DNA from: Rhodococcus xishaensis
GTDB taxonomy: Bacteria > Actinomycetota > Actinomycetes > Mycobacteriales > Mycobacteriaceae
DNA: 64,000 nt
Assembly: GCF_004011825.1 (NCBI RefSeq)
Contig: NZ_RKLO01000002.1
Location: 618,656-682,655, forward strand
Direction: 5' to 3'
Shown here: piece after piece, positions 30,141 to 38,295 of the stretch
Numbering within the stretch: the stretch's first letter is position 1
Layout of the letters: every line of letters begins with the position of its first letter
Notes under the pieces: generated by a model
Databases searched by the model: none
What the model was told of the DNA's origin: nothing
The model's input: the letters and a program-made list of their open reading frames with translations, nothing else
Translations under genes and position numbers: made by a program

Positions 30141-30146
30141 TAGCGG

Positions 30147-30620
30147 TCAACCGTCGGTCGCCTTGAAGTCATCAGGCGAGACCGACTCGAGGAATTCCTT
30201 GAACTTCTCGACCTCGTCCTCGCGCTCGTCCGGCATCACCAGCCCAGCCTCCTCGAGAACCGCTTCCTCCACGAAGATCGGGACACCGATTCGTAGTGCG
30301 ATCGCGATCGAATCCGACGGCCGTGCAGACACTCTCACATTGTCTTCGAACACCAGATCCGCATAGAAGGTGCCGGCCTGAAGATCCACGATCCGCACCT
30401 CGAGCAGGGTGTGCCCCAATGCCTCGAGCAGGTCCTTGATGAGATCGTGCGTGAGCGGACGGGCGGGTTCGACGCCTTGCTGTTCCAGCGCAATCGCGGT
30501 GGCCTCGGTCTGCCCGATCCAGATCGGCAGATATCGATCGCCATCGCTCTCGCGCAGCAGCAACACCGGTTGGTTCTGCGGCTGTTCGACACGGATTCCG
30601 ATCACACGCATCTCACTCAT
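30147..30620 (-). CDS. Bifunctional nuclease (BFN/DUF151) family protein
   Basis: A 157-residue protein with the whole BFN domain: MSEMRVIGIRVEQPQNQPVL, YLPIWIGQTEATAIALEQQG, RPLTHDLIKDLL, and a C-terminal acidic tail. The ATG at 30620 has GGAGGACACG directly upstream, so the longer frame to 30761 is not used. Family members have been described as dual RNase/DNase in plants, but in bacteria the function is open. Mtb counterpart Rv1829 lies between the same two MerR genes. It ends seven bases before the resR palindrome. Confidence 0.88.
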   Translation of the reverse strand: MSEMRVIGIRVEQPQNQPVLLLRESDGDRYLPIWIGQTEATAIALEQQGVEPARPLTHDLIKDLLEALGHTLLEVRIVDLQAGTFYADLVFEDNVRVSARPSDSIAIALRIGVPIFVEEAVLEEAGLVMPDEREDEVEKFKEFLESVSPDDFKATDG

Positions 30621-30718
30621 CGTGTCCTCCACCTCGTACCGGTGACCGGGTCCACCTCGAACGGCGAACGAGCCCCGTTTGACGTACTCCCCGATTCTAT
30701 TCGTTCCCGCTGTGGCCG

Positions 30719-31456
30719 TCAGCGATCGAGAGCCCCACGCACTGCAGCCTTCACGAGGCACGTGTGCAGTGTGAGCGACAGCGCGGCGAGTTCACGAACC
30801 ATTTCCTCGGCACGATCACGGGCACCGGCGTCGCGGCCCTTGGCGACGGGTCCGGCAATCTGCCCGACGAGGCCGGCTTCCCGGTCCGCGGCCAACTTGA
30901 ATGCGCGCAGGTGTCGGACCTCGAGACCGAACTCCGACATCGACTTCGCCGTCCGCGCCAGAGTGACCGCGTCCTCGTCGAAGAACCCGGCGGGTCCTGG
31001 GACCACGAGGCCGCCGCGGAGCAGCTCGCTCAGGAAGCGGTCGTCGATGTCCGATCGAGCGATCAGGTCATCGCGACTGATACGGACCTCACGATCTGTC
31101 CGGAACTCTTCGGGCGACACCTCGCCCGGGGCGACGGCCAACGCGCGCGGTCGCCGCGGAACCGAGTCCACAGCGCCCACCGTCGCAACCCCTTTGTCGA
31201 TCGCCTCCAACTGTTCCTTGATCACCTTGAGCGGGAGGTACTGGTCCCGCTGTGCGGTGAGGACGTAGCGCAAGCGTTCGATGTCCGCAGCGGAGAACCG
31301 CCGATAGCCCGACGGTGTCCGCTCAGGACTGATCAACCCCTCGGCCTCGAGGAACCGGATCTTGGAGATCGTCACGTCCGGGAAATCCGGACGGAGTCGA
31401 TCAAGTACCGTCCCGATGGACATACCTGCGGCGGCGCCCTGCCGAACGGCTGTCAT
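30719..31456 (-). CDS. ftsR: MerR family regulator FtsR
   Basis: A 245-residue regulator with an N-terminal MerR winged helix (~15-85: SIGTVLDRLRPDFPDVTISKIRFLEAEGL, PSGYRRFSAADIERL). A second helix-turn-helix-like region lies at ~140-190 (ISRDDLIARSDIDDRFLSELLRGGLV), as in Rv1828-type proteins. In Corynebacterium glutamicum the orthologue FtsR activates ftsZ, linking it to cell division. The start ATG overlaps the garA stop (ATGA), so garA and ftsR are co-translated. The palindrome at 30118 could be a site for this protein instead of ResR; both belong to one family. Confidence 0.88.
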   Translation of the reverse strand: MTAVRQGAAAGMSIGTVLDRLRPDFPDVTISKIRFLEAEGLISPERTPSGYRRFSAADIERLRYVLTAQRDQYLPLKVIKEQLEAIDKGVATVGAVDSVPRRPRALAVAPGEVSPEEFRTDREVRISRDDLIARSDIDDRFLSELLRGGLVVPGPAGFFDEDAVTLARTAKSMSEFGLEVRHLRAFKLAADREAGLVGQIAGPVAKGRDAGARDRAEEMVRELAALSLTLHTCLVKAAVRGALDR

Positions 31457-31950
31457 TGGTTGCCCGCACCAGCCGCGGACTCACCGATCTGCGTACCACC
31501 TGCGTTGTCCCGGGGCCCAGTCAGGAACACCAACCGGAACTTGCCGATCTGAACTTCGTCGCCGTTCGCGAGCACCGCAGAGTCGACCGGTTCACGGTTG
31601 ACATAAGTGCCGTTGAGACTACCCACGTCTACCACTTGGAACTCGTCGTCATCCTGACGGAACTCCGCGTGCCTTCGACTCACCGTGACGTCGTCCAAGA
31701 AGATGTCACTGTCAGGGTGACGCCCCGCGGAAGTGGTCGGCTGATCGAGTAGAAAGCGCGAGCCCGCGTTGGGTCCCCGCTTGACCACAAGGAGCGCAGA
31801 GCCGGCGGGCAAACCTTCGACCCCGGAGACAGGAGCCTCGGCCGCCTGGGAGGTCCCACTCTCCATCTCGGTGAGAAAATCCGCACGAAAAACCGATGTG
31901 GTCTCGGCCGGTGTCTCCCCGTAACCCGCATCGTTGTCGTTTTCGCTCAC
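31453..31950 (-). CDS. garA: FHA-domain protein GarA
   Basis: A 165-residue protein with a phospho-switch N-terminus: the motif ETTSVF has two Thr (T17, T18) that PknG or PknB phosphorylate in mycobacteria and OdhI-type proteins. The FHA domain spans ~55-145 (AGRHPDSDIFLDDVTVSRRHAEF, SLNGTYVN). Unphosphorylated GarA inhibits 2-oxoglutarate dehydrogenase and NAD-glutamate dehydrogenase and activates glutamate synthase; phosphorylation turns the FHA domain inward and releases them. The kinase genes are elsewhere. It lies between gcvH and ftsR as in Mtb (Rv1826-Rv1828), and overlaps ftsR by 4 bp. Confidence 0.95.
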   Translation of the reverse strand: MSENDNDAGYGETPAETTSVFRADFLTEMESGTSQAAEAPVSGVEGLPAGSALLVVKRGPNAGSRFLLDQPTTSAGRHPDSDIFLDDVTVSRRHAEFRQDDDEFQVVDVGSLNGTYVNREPVDSAVLANGDEVQIGKFRLVFLTGPRDNAGGTQIGESAAGAGNQ

Positions 31951-32170
31951 CGCTTCTCCTCCTCAGTCCGTTTGCCCAGAAGGCCTCTCACGCCCCGGGG
32001 CCACGCGATACAACTCGGCCCAGACGGATCTCGGCCACGATCACATTCCGATGCGGAACTGCACACCGACACGGCATTGCGCTCACCTTGACCGTACCCT
32101 GACAGTGGCGGCGCGTGTAGGTGGACAGGCCGTTCGAAGACCCGTCAAGTCTCGCAATTGCCGCCCGGGA

Positions 32171-32575
32171 TCAGCTTTCGGAAACCGCGCGGTACGCGTC
32201 CGCATCCAGCGTCACCGCGAGCGCCTCGTCCAGCGCGGCCTCGCTCTCGACCTCGAGGTCGACGAGCCATCCCGCGCCGTAGGGCTCGCCGTTCACCAGC
32301 TCCGGGCTACCTTCCAGATCGGCGTTCACACCAACTACTTTCGCAGTCAGCGGCGCGAAGATGTCGGACACGCTCTTGGTCGACTCCACCTCGCCGAACG
32401 ACTCGCCCTTGGTCACGTCTTCACCCTCAGCGGGAAGTTGGACGAACACCACGTCGCCGAGCTGCGACTGCGCAAAATCGGTGATGCCGACACGCACTGT
32501 CGTCGGGCCGGTGCGTCGCACCCATTCATGCTCTGCTGTGTATCGCAGATCGGCAGGGGTGGCGAGCTCGCTCAC
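32171..32575 (-). CDS. gcvH: Glycine cleavage system H protein
   Basis: A 134-residue lipoyl carrier protein that moves the aminomethyl group from the P- to the T-protein. The lipoylated lysine is K67 in GEVESTKSVSD. N-terminal RYTAEHEWVRRTGPTTVRVG and C-terminal GAGWLVDLEVE are standard. The start ATG has a GAAAGGAA ribosome site. It lies 220 bp before garA and 45 bp after the downstream DUF881 gene's stop on the same strand, so it is probably in the pgsA-DUF881-small basic-DUF881-gcvH-garA-ftsR series. Unlike gcvP it has no riboswitch. Confidence 0.95.
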   Translation of the reverse strand: MSELATPADLRYTAEHEWVRRTGPTTVRVGITDFAQSQLGDVVFVQLPAEGEDVTKGESFGEVESTKSVSDIFAPLTAKVVGVNADLEGSPELVNGEPYGAGWLVDLEVESEAALDEALAVTLDADAYRAVSES

Positions 32576-32619
32576 GGTGGATTCCTTTCGGGGACAACTC
32601 GACTGTGGGTCGTAGAAGA

Positions 32620-33405
32620 TCAGTTCTCGGGTTGAGCGTATTTGCGTGGTTTGATCTCTCGCAAGGCGGCGATGGTGACCTGCATGGATTGCTCGATCTG
32701 CAACCGGCCTCCGGTCCGTGCGACCGCGTCGACCGCACCTCCGGGGATGTTGAGAGCGGCCGCCAGCGTCGGCGGATCACCGATGGCAATCACCTGGAAG
32801 GGCGCAGAGACCTTGCGTCCGTCGATCGTGACATTCCCACCGCCGCCACTGACCCACGAGTCGACGCCGATCCGGATCGGATCGGTTCCCGACCCGCTGA
32901 TCTCGATCGCCTCGGCACCTGCGGCGCGCAGTTCCTGCAGGACGTCGAGCAGCACCTCGGAGCCCACCGCCTTGCCTGGATCCTGCACGGTGAGCATCAC
33001 GCCAGGGCCGGTCGCTGCGACCGTTCCCACCTGAATGGACAGCGCTGAAAGCTGCGCCCTCGCTTCGTCGAGCGCGGCGCTCGAACTCCCCCCACCTGCC
33101 TCGAGCTTCGACAGCGTCTGCTCGAGGTCCGCGATCTCCTGCCGCAGCGCCGCCTCGCGCTGGTTCAGATTGCCCAGCACGGCGAGCAGGTCCGCGGGAC
33201 GCGCGGAATCGAGGTGGTCGCCCGAACCCGCGCTGCTCACCTGTGTCGCGATCCCGACGCCGAGTGCCGCCATCAGCAACAACGCCAACAACCCGAACCC
33301 GAGACGGGAGCGCGTCCGGCCGCCAGTCGACACGGGAGCCTCGTGCCGCCCCTCGCTCCGGGGTCCCACGGTTGCTTCGGGGGGTGCCTGACCGTCCACG
33401 CTCAT
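32620..33405 (-). CDS. DUF881 family membrane-anchored protein (second)
   Basis: A 261-residue protein. Cytoplasmic N-terminus (~40 residues), one membrane helix (LGFGLLALLLMAALGVGI), then a coiled-coil stretch rich in REAALRQEIADLEQTL and the DUF881 domain (VMLTVQDP, AGAEAIEISG, VTIDGRKVSAPFQVIAIGDP). Topology: outside of the membrane. It starts at ATG overlapping the small basic protein's stop (TGATG); a GTG one codon earlier is possible. DUF881 pairs around a small basic protein occur in many Gram-positives and are related to Rv1823/Rv1825; the latter has been tied to division-site proteins. Function open. Confidence 0.85.
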   Translation of the reverse strand: MSVDGQAPPEATVGPRSEGRHEAPVSTGGRTRSRLGFGLLALLLMAALGVGIATQVSSAGSGDHLDSARPADLLAVLGNLNQREAALRQEIADLEQTLSKLEAGGGSSSAALDEARAQLSALSIQVGTVAATGPGVMLTVQDPGKAVGSEVLLDVLQELRAAGAEAIEISGSGTDPIRIGVDSWVSGGGGNVTIDGRKVSAPFQVIAIGDPPTLAAALNIPGGAVDAVARTGGRLQIEQSMQVTIAALREIKPRKYAQPEN

Positions 33406-33791
33406 CACGCCCCGAACAGTCGCCGGCGGAGGGCCGCCGCGTTGCCGAAGATCCGGATCCCGAGCACGACGACGATTGCGGTCGACAACTGAGTTCCAAC
33501 TCCCAGTTGGTCACCGAGCCACACGATCAACGCCGCAACGAGGACATTGAACACGAAAGACACCACGAAGACCTTGGCATCGAAGATCTCGTCGAGGTAA
33601 GCGCGCAGGCCACCGAACACGGAATCGAGCGCCGCCACCACAGCAATCGGTAGATAAGGCTGGACGGCGTCGGGGACCTGCGGGCTGAACACGATCCCGA
33701 TCCCGATTCCGGCGACGAGCGCGAGCACACCGTAGAGCGCGTAGCCACTTTTCAGCGATTTCACCGTCTTCAGCGATTTCACCGTCCTCAC
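33405..33791 (-). CDS. Small basic family membrane protein (DUF1290)
   Basis: A 128-residue protein with three hydrophobic segments (GYALYGVLALVAGIGIGIVF, YLPIAVVAALDSVFGGL, VVSFVFNVLVAALIVWLGD) and the family pattern DEIFDAKVFVVSF. It lies between two DUF881 genes, with GTGA overlap at its start and TGATG at its end, so all three are probably one complex. Mtb counterpart Rv1824. Its N-terminus MRTVKSLKTVKSLKSGY contains a perfect 18 bp tandem duplication. Role unknown. Confidence 0.88.
   Translation of the reverse strand: MRTVKSLKTVKSLKSGYALYGVLALVAGIGIGIVFSPQVPDAVQPYLPIAVVAALDSVFGGLRAYLDEIFDAKVFVVSFVFNVLVAALIVWLGDQLGVGTQLSTAIVVVLGIRIFGNAAALRRRLFGA
33751..33786. repeat. Perfect 18 bp tandem duplication
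   Basis: Two identical copies of ttcagcgatttcaccgtc (33751-33768 and 33769-33786) lie in the N-terminal coding part of the small basic protein and add six residues (KTVKSL) in frame. Confidence 0.9.
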
Positions 33792-34666
33792 GGTGCCCCC
33801 GTTTCCTGAGCGAATTCCTGTGCGAATCTCGTTTGGCGACCTGTCGCGGCGGGCAGCGTCAGATCGTCGGACTCGGCGATGGTAAATCCCACGTCGTACA
33901 ACTGCTGGACCGTAGACATCCTCAGGTACGCGTCACTGACGACGAATCCGGTCTCCAATCTCGACGGCGACCCGACAGCGGCCACCCGGTACGGCGACGG
34001 TACCGGCTGATTGTCCACGAGCATCGCGCCCCCGGCCTGTCGGATGGTGACGTCGGGCCCGACACGCACCTCCCCGACCGCAATGGCCTCCGCGCCGCTC
34101 GCCCACAGCGAGTTGACGACGGCCTGTAGGTCGCGGTCGAGGACTCCGGCCTGAGGTGAACCGGGCACGCGTTGCGACGAGTCCGACAGGTCGGGCCGTG
34201 TGGACGGGTCGGTGAGGGTGACAACCAAGCCAGGACCTCGCACCGATTCGTTCGCGGCGGCAGCTTGGAGGTCACGCAACTGGCCGAGCACCTTCGCGCC
34301 CTCGGCGTCGTCGGCGAGGACGCTCGCCCGCAACTGCTGGACGCGGACCGTCAGCGCTTCGCGATTCGCGGCGAGCGATCGGGCCTGGTCTTCTGCCGCT
34401 CGCACCTTGGCAAGCAGTTCGGTTCGGGTCTGGTCGACGTCACTCGCAGACGACGACGCCTGCGCGTATGCAGTGCCGAGCACCAGCCCGACCAGGGCCG
34501 CACCCAGCGCGATCCACGCGCGTACGCCCACCCGCCCAGGTTTCGCGTGACCCAGTCTGCGATCCTCGGCGGCCCCCGCATATCCGGGGTCGAGGTGGTC
34601 GGTCATGAGCGATTTGAGCAGTGACGGAACGGGATTCCTTCGGACCTGCCGCGGGGTTTCCGTCAC
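33788..34666 (-). CDS. DUF881 family membrane-anchored protein (first)
   Basis: A 292-residue protein with a ~50-residue cytoplasmic lead, a membrane helix (RAWIALGAALVGLVLGTAYA), a coiled coil (residues ~85-140) and the DUF881 domain (LVVTLTDP, WASGAEAIAVGEVRVGPDV, SPYRVAAVGSPSRLETGF). The GTG at 34666 overlaps the pgsA stop (GTGA), which decides the start although the frame is open further. It corresponds to Rv1823. With the small basic protein and the second DUF881 protein it forms a conserved three-gene unit. Confidence 0.85.
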   Translation of the reverse strand: MTETPRQVRRNPVPSLLKSLMTDHLDPGYAGAAEDRRLGHAKPGRVGVRAWIALGAALVGLVLGTAYAQASSSASDVDQTRTELLAKVRAAEDQARSLAANREALTVRVQQLRASVLADDAEGAKVLGQLRDLQAAAANESVRGPGLVVTLTDPSTRPDLSDSSQRVPGSPQAGVLDRDLQAVVNSLWASGAEAIAVGEVRVGPDVTIRQAGGAMLVDNQPVPSPYRVAAVGSPSRLETGFVVSDAYLRMSTVQQLYDVGFTIAESDDLTLPAATGRQTRFAQEFAQETGAP

Positions 34667-35292
34667 GGGCCACCCCGATCGTCGATCGGCGACAAGTTCC
34701 GAGCGACCCCGACCGCCTTGGCGATGTACAGCCCAGCCGTCCACAAGTACAGGGCTGTTCCCCAGATGAGCAGCGCATAGCCCAACGCCTGTGCGACGGT
34801 TGCGAAGCCCCAGTCACCCTGGGCTGCGAGCAGGAGCGGCAGCGCGACCATCAGCGCGAACGTCGCGGCTTTGCCCAGGTAGATGACGTCGGGCGGAGGG
34901 AGCCCGCGGCGACGGTAGATCGGCAACGTAAGGGCCAGTATCAGGTCACGGCCGATGAGGATCGCCGCGACCCACCAGGGGATGATGTCGCGGAGGACGA
35001 ACGCGATCAGCGTCGTTACTACGTACAGGCGGTCGACGAACGGGTCGAGGAGTTCGCCGAGCCTCGATGTCTGGTTCAGCAAGCGCGCAAGCTTGCCGTC
35101 GGCCCAGTCCGTGAATCCGCTCAACATGAGGACCACGAGCGCCCAGCCGTCGGCGTGCAAAACCAGCAGCAGGTACAGGAATAGCGGCACCCCCGCGAGC
35201 CGCACGACGCTGAGCAGGTTCGGGACCGTCAAGACGCGGTCGGTGCGCTGCCCGACACCGGGCTTGTGCTGTCCCACCCCGTCCACCGGCAT
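34663..35292 (-). CDS. pgsA2: CDP-alcohol phosphatidyltransferase (PgsA2-like)
   Basis: A 209-residue integral membrane enzyme. The CDP-alcohol phosphotransferase motif D-x2-DG-x2-AR-x8-G-x3-D-x3-D is complete in DWADGKLARLLNQTSRLGEL and the LDPFVD that follows. Several further hydrophobic segments (IAFVLRDIIPWWVAAILIG, ATFALMVALPLLLAA) fit a six-helix fold. The family makes phosphatidylglycerophosphate, cardiolipin or similar lipids; the exact acceptor cannot be read. Mtb Rv1822 (pgsA2) is at the same place. ATG 35292 has GAGGGGA close upstream; a GTG at 35334 has none. The symbol rests on synteny. Confidence 0.85.
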   Translation of the reverse strand: MPVDGVGQHKPGVGQRTDRVLTVPNLLSVVRLAGVPLFLYLLLVLHADGWALVVLMLSGFTDWADGKLARLLNQTSRLGELLDPFVDRLYVVTTLIAFVLRDIIPWWVAAILIGRDLILALTLPIYRRRGLPPPDVIYLGKAATFALMVALPLLLAAQGDWGFATVAQALGYALLIWGTALYLWTAGLYIAKAVGVARNLSPIDDRGGP

Positions 35293-35429
35293 TCCCCTCA
35301 GATCCGTCCGAATTGTCGGTGGCCAGCTTGCCACATGTCAGGAACTGGCCGCCCACCAGCGCATATTCGCCTGCCGTAGCGCCGTCAACGCGCACTCGAG
35401 CGTGGTTCGCAGCCCCCAGATATGTTCGG

Positions 35430-36473
35430 CTAGGTTGCCAGTTCTCTCCTCGGCACCCGCGCGACCGCCCCGGCGGTCAGGCTGCCGAGGTAGATCCAGT
35501 CCGGCGTCTCCCGCACTCCGGTGACCGGCGCGTAGCTGCCCTTGCCGCCCCGCAGGCTGTGCACTACCCGACCGTCACCGTCGAGTCCCAGCACCCAGGC
35601 CCGGTGTTCAGGGTCGGGCTGGACGAAGTCCGGCAGGTTCGCCGTGAGGATCCGCAGCGTGGGGTACGGCGCCACCTGATCGAGCAACCGCATGCGGGGG
35701 CTGTAGAGCGCGACCCAGAAGATGCCGTCGGAGGTTTGCGATGTGACATTGTCCGGGATTCCGGGCAGGTTGTCCGCCCACACGGACGCCGTTCCCGCCC
35801 GGGGCCCCGTGAGCTCGACTCGCTGGATGCGGTAGGAGCCGGTCTCAGCCACGATCACGTACGACTCGTCGCTGGACAATCCGACTCCGTTGGCGAACTG
35901 AAGCCCATCGGCGAGCAGGTCCGTCTCCCCGGTACGTGGATCGAAGCGAAGCAGGCGCCCGGTGCCACTGTGTTCGAGCAGATCGAGGCGGTGGTCCTCG
36001 ATAGTGAACCGCGACGAGGAATCGCTGAAGTACACGACGCCGTCCCGGCCGACGGCGGAGTTGTTGCACGCCAACACCGGTCGACCCACAGCAGTGTCGG
36101 CGAGCAGTTCGACCCGACCCGACTCGTCGACGCGCAACACCCCGCGCCGACTGTCGCACACGAGGTAGCGACCGTCGTCGAGCACTTCGACACCGAGCGG
36201 ACGCCCGCCCGTGTGCGCGAGTTCGGTTGCGCGGCCGTCGGCGTCGAACCGCCACAGACGCCCGTCTTCGCCCCCAGTGATCACGCGCCCGTCGCCGTCC
36301 ACGGCGACATCTTCGGGACCGCGTCCGGTGGGCAGCTTCCACAGCTGCGCCCCGTCGAGTTCCCGGCTGGGGCCGAACAACCCGGTCTCAGGCGGCGGGG
36401 GCGGCGGCTGCCAGGCCACCGGCTCGATACCGGTGCGATCGACGGAACGCAGAATCGATCCAAGGATGCTCAC
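35430..36473 (-). CDS. SMP-30/gluconolactonase/strictosidine synthase-like beta-propeller
   Basis: A 347-residue protein with the six-bladed propeller pattern of the SMP-30/strictosidine synthase superfamily: GPEDVAVDGDGRVITGGEDGRLWRF, GRPLGVEVLDDGRYLVCD, YFSDSSSRFTI, FANGVGLSSDESYVIVAET and GIPDNVTSQTSDGIFWVALY, where E, N and D residues would hold the calcium. No signal peptide was seen. A lactonase or esterase activity is plausible; the substrate is unknown. Start GTG 36473. It is divergent from the DUF732 lipoprotein gene. Confidence 0.82.
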   Translation of the reverse strand: MSILGSILRSVDRTGIEPVAWQPPPPPPETGLFGPSRELDGAQLWKLPTGRGPEDVAVDGDGRVITGGEDGRLWRFDADGRATELAHTGGRPLGVEVLDDGRYLVCDSRRGVLRVDESGRVELLADTAVGRPVLACNNSAVGRDGVVYFSDSSSRFTIEDHRLDLLEHSGTGRLLRFDPRTGETDLLADGLQFANGVGLSSDESYVIVAETGSYRIQRVELTGPRAGTASVWADNLPGIPDNVTSQTSDGIFWVALYSPRMRLLDQVAPYPTLRILTANLPDFVQPDPEHRAWVLGLDGDGRVVHSLRGGKGSYAPVTGVRETPDWIYLGSLTAGAVARVPRRELAT

Positions 36474-36629
36474 CGCCCTGACGCTAGTCCTGTTGGCCGA
36501 CGTCCACCCGGATTTTCGCGGCCGCGCGCCGTCATGAGCGACCGCGATCCGGGTTTGCCGAGAAGAAAACGATCCCGCCTGGCGACCCGAGTACGACCGC
36601 GCCGCAGTCGTAGGGCAAGATCTCGCATC

Positions 36630-37154
36630 GTGATTCGAACCACACGGCTCGGCCTCCTCGCCGCACTCTGCACCGCGCTCCTGGTAATGACCGGATGCAG
36701 CAGCACACCGGACGCCACACCGGACGACGCCGACGCTGTCGTGCTCGCTCAGACATCACCGAATCCAACTACGACGGATCAGGTCGAGGAAGCACCTCAT
36801 CCAGACCCGTCCGCTCCGCCCGCGCCCGAGGCCGACACAAACGTTGTCCCCGTCGCCGAGCCCCCACTTCCTCAGGAGCCGACCGGCTCCCAGAACGACC
36901 GCGATGCCGCGTCGAATCCGGTTCTGGGCGGCGAAGATCTGCTGTTCCTGTCGTACATCACCGACTTCAATCTCATTCAGCGACCCGAGGCCGACCAGAT
37001 CCGGCTCGGGCGATCGATTTGCGATGGGCTGAACCGGGGCCAGAGCAAGCCCGATCTCACCGCCGAATTAGTCACCGACGGAGGCTATTCCGGTGGGGAG
37101 GTCGCCAACGTCCTCATGGCCGCAACCGTCGCGTACTGTCCTCAGTTCGCCTGA
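36630..37154 (+). CDS. DUF732 lipoprotein
   Basis: A 174-residue protein. GTG 36630 gives a compact lipoprotein signal MIRTTRLGLLAALCTALLV followed by MTGC, a good lipobox. An ATG at 36534 would add 32 basic residues without a ribosome site. A Pro/Thr/Asp-rich linker (~25-100) leads to the DUF732 domain (FLSYITDFNLIQRPEADQI, GRSICDGLNRGQSKPDL, YSGGEVANVLMAATVAYCP), whose cysteines probably form a disulfide outside the cell. DUF732 proteins are common and unassigned in mycobacteria and rhodococci. Confidence 0.8.
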   Translation: MIRTTRLGLLAALCTALLVMTGCSSTPDATPDDADAVVLAQTSPNPTTTDQVEEAPHPDPSAPPAPEADTNVVPVAEPPLPQEPTGSQNDRDAASNPVLGGEDLLFLSYITDFNLIQRPEADQIRLGRSICDGLNRGQSKPDLTAELVTDGGYSGGEVANVLMAATVAYCPQFA

Positions 37155-37387
37155 GCGACCCGGACGAGAGAGCACGCTTCAGTACGAGGTGCGTGTCATT
37201 CTCGGTTCCCTTGAGGCGCCTCCACGCCCCGCGGACCGTGTGCCCGGTGCCTACCCCTCAACACACCGGGGAGTGACGGCCCTGGCAGAATTCAACGTCG
37301 AATCACGTTCTGGTCGCGGACTTTTCGGGCTCGAATTTCAGCGACGGCCTGCACGCCCGCGGGTGTAGGACGCCAGTGCTCCTGTGC

Positions 37388-37415
37388 CTCGAGCCTCTCC
37401 GAGGAGAGGCTCGAG
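37388..37415 (-). terminator. Hairpin after the small gene at 37428
   Basis: A perfect inverted repeat (ctcgagcctctcc and its complement) with a tiny loop lies 13 bp beyond the stop of the minus-strand small gene. Its place supports that gene being real. Confidence 0.6.
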
Positions 37416-37427
37416 CCACCGAACCGG

Positions 37428-37622
37428 CTACAGAGCGACACCGTCGCCGGCATTGGCCTCGGCGATGGTGAAGACCGGGTACTTGTCACCGGCCCGGTGC
37501 TTCAGGTACCGGACGCGGACACCTGATTCGCCACGACGCCGTCCAACGACCCGGGCCATGCACCAGTTGCCACTGTCCAGCGCTATGAGCGTCTTACGCC
37601 CGCGCCCCATCATCTCAGTCAC
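37428..37622 (-). CDS. Small basic hypothetical protein, 64 residues
   Basis: A GTG-started frame with GGGAG directly upstream and a hairpin after the stop. The product (TEMMGRGRKTLIALDSGNW at the start) is basic (many Arg/Lys), with no membrane segment. It has G/C-rich third codon positions like the neighbours. There is a possible beta-strand-rich core (KTLIALDSGNWCMARVV, GVRVRYLKHRAGDKYPVFTI). No family recognised. It lies alone in an otherwise gene-poor stretch. The third-position bias makes chance less likely. Confidence 0.55.
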   Translation of the reverse strand: MTEMMGRGRKTLIALDSGNWCMARVVGRRRGESGVRVRYLKHRAGDKYPVFTIAEANAGDGVAL

Positions 37623-37981
37623 GCTCCCAAGGTCGGTCTGAACGACTACTTCCAGACTGCCGCGCGAACGGGCACAACGGGGACGTGGGCACTACCTGTT
37701 CGACTACCTGTATTCACCTCACCGGCGCAACGCAGGCTGGACGCGGCCACTCCTCCATCTCGGTGGTGCTGCGGGCGGTGCCGATCCCCATCAAATCGGC
37801 ACCGCCCGCGCCCGCCCCCCTTGACGGGCGGTGGCTGTCGGATCATCCCAATGCCATCGCCCGACCCTACTGCCCTGCCGCGCGGGAAGGACAGTGAGTT
37901 GGACGATAGTCCAAGTCGCGGTTCTTCGCCATATACTCGGGAAATTCAGCGTCGAGCCGGACCCGACGACGCCTGAGGACC
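37623..37981. other. Gene-poor stretch with an isolated hairpin
   Basis: No credible gene. A perfect 15 bp inverted repeat at 37771-37810 (gcgggcggtgccgat and its complement) stands without an obvious gene on either side; it could be the terminator of a lost gene. Confidence 0.5.
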
Positions 37982-38275
37982 TCGTGTCCTGCTACTCGGT
38001 CGACGGTCCTGGAAGGTCACCCACATCGACTGGAGGCGGCGAAAGGCGTTGGTCGAGTAGACGGCGACCTCCTCAGTTGCGCGAAGCGGATGTCGCTTCC
38101 CGACGGGGCGTCGTTCGAAGTCGCCCACGGGGTGCGTGAGGTCTTGCTAGGGCCCTGCCCGTCGGCCGTGACCCTCACCACACGAGCCGTGGCCCCCACC
38201 GCAGAGGCGGTCATACGTGAGCGGGCTCAGATCACTGGCCAATTGGCACCGCAACGGCCCGAGCCCCGTCGCTGA
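37982..38275 (+). pseudogene. Remnant of an Lhr-like DEAD/DEAH helicase C-terminal region
   Basis: Two pieces in different frames match, from memory, the conserved middle region of large Lhr-type helicases. The first is LLLGRRSWKVTHIDWRRK near 37988-38045 (family pattern LGGRxWxVTHIDWxRR). The second is GASFEVAHGVREVLLG plus ITGQL-type helices near 38105-38260 (family pattern LSFxxAxAIRxVLxG). Stop codons and at least one frame change separate them, and the rest of the ~1500-residue protein is missing. A frame-by-frame alignment would settle it. Confidence 0.5.
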
Positions 38276-38295
38276 CGCCACGCCGAACAAGGGGG

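Noticed and set aside
38090..38275. Separate gene of 61 residues
   Set aside because: Better explained as a piece of the decayed Lhr-type helicase in 37982-38275.
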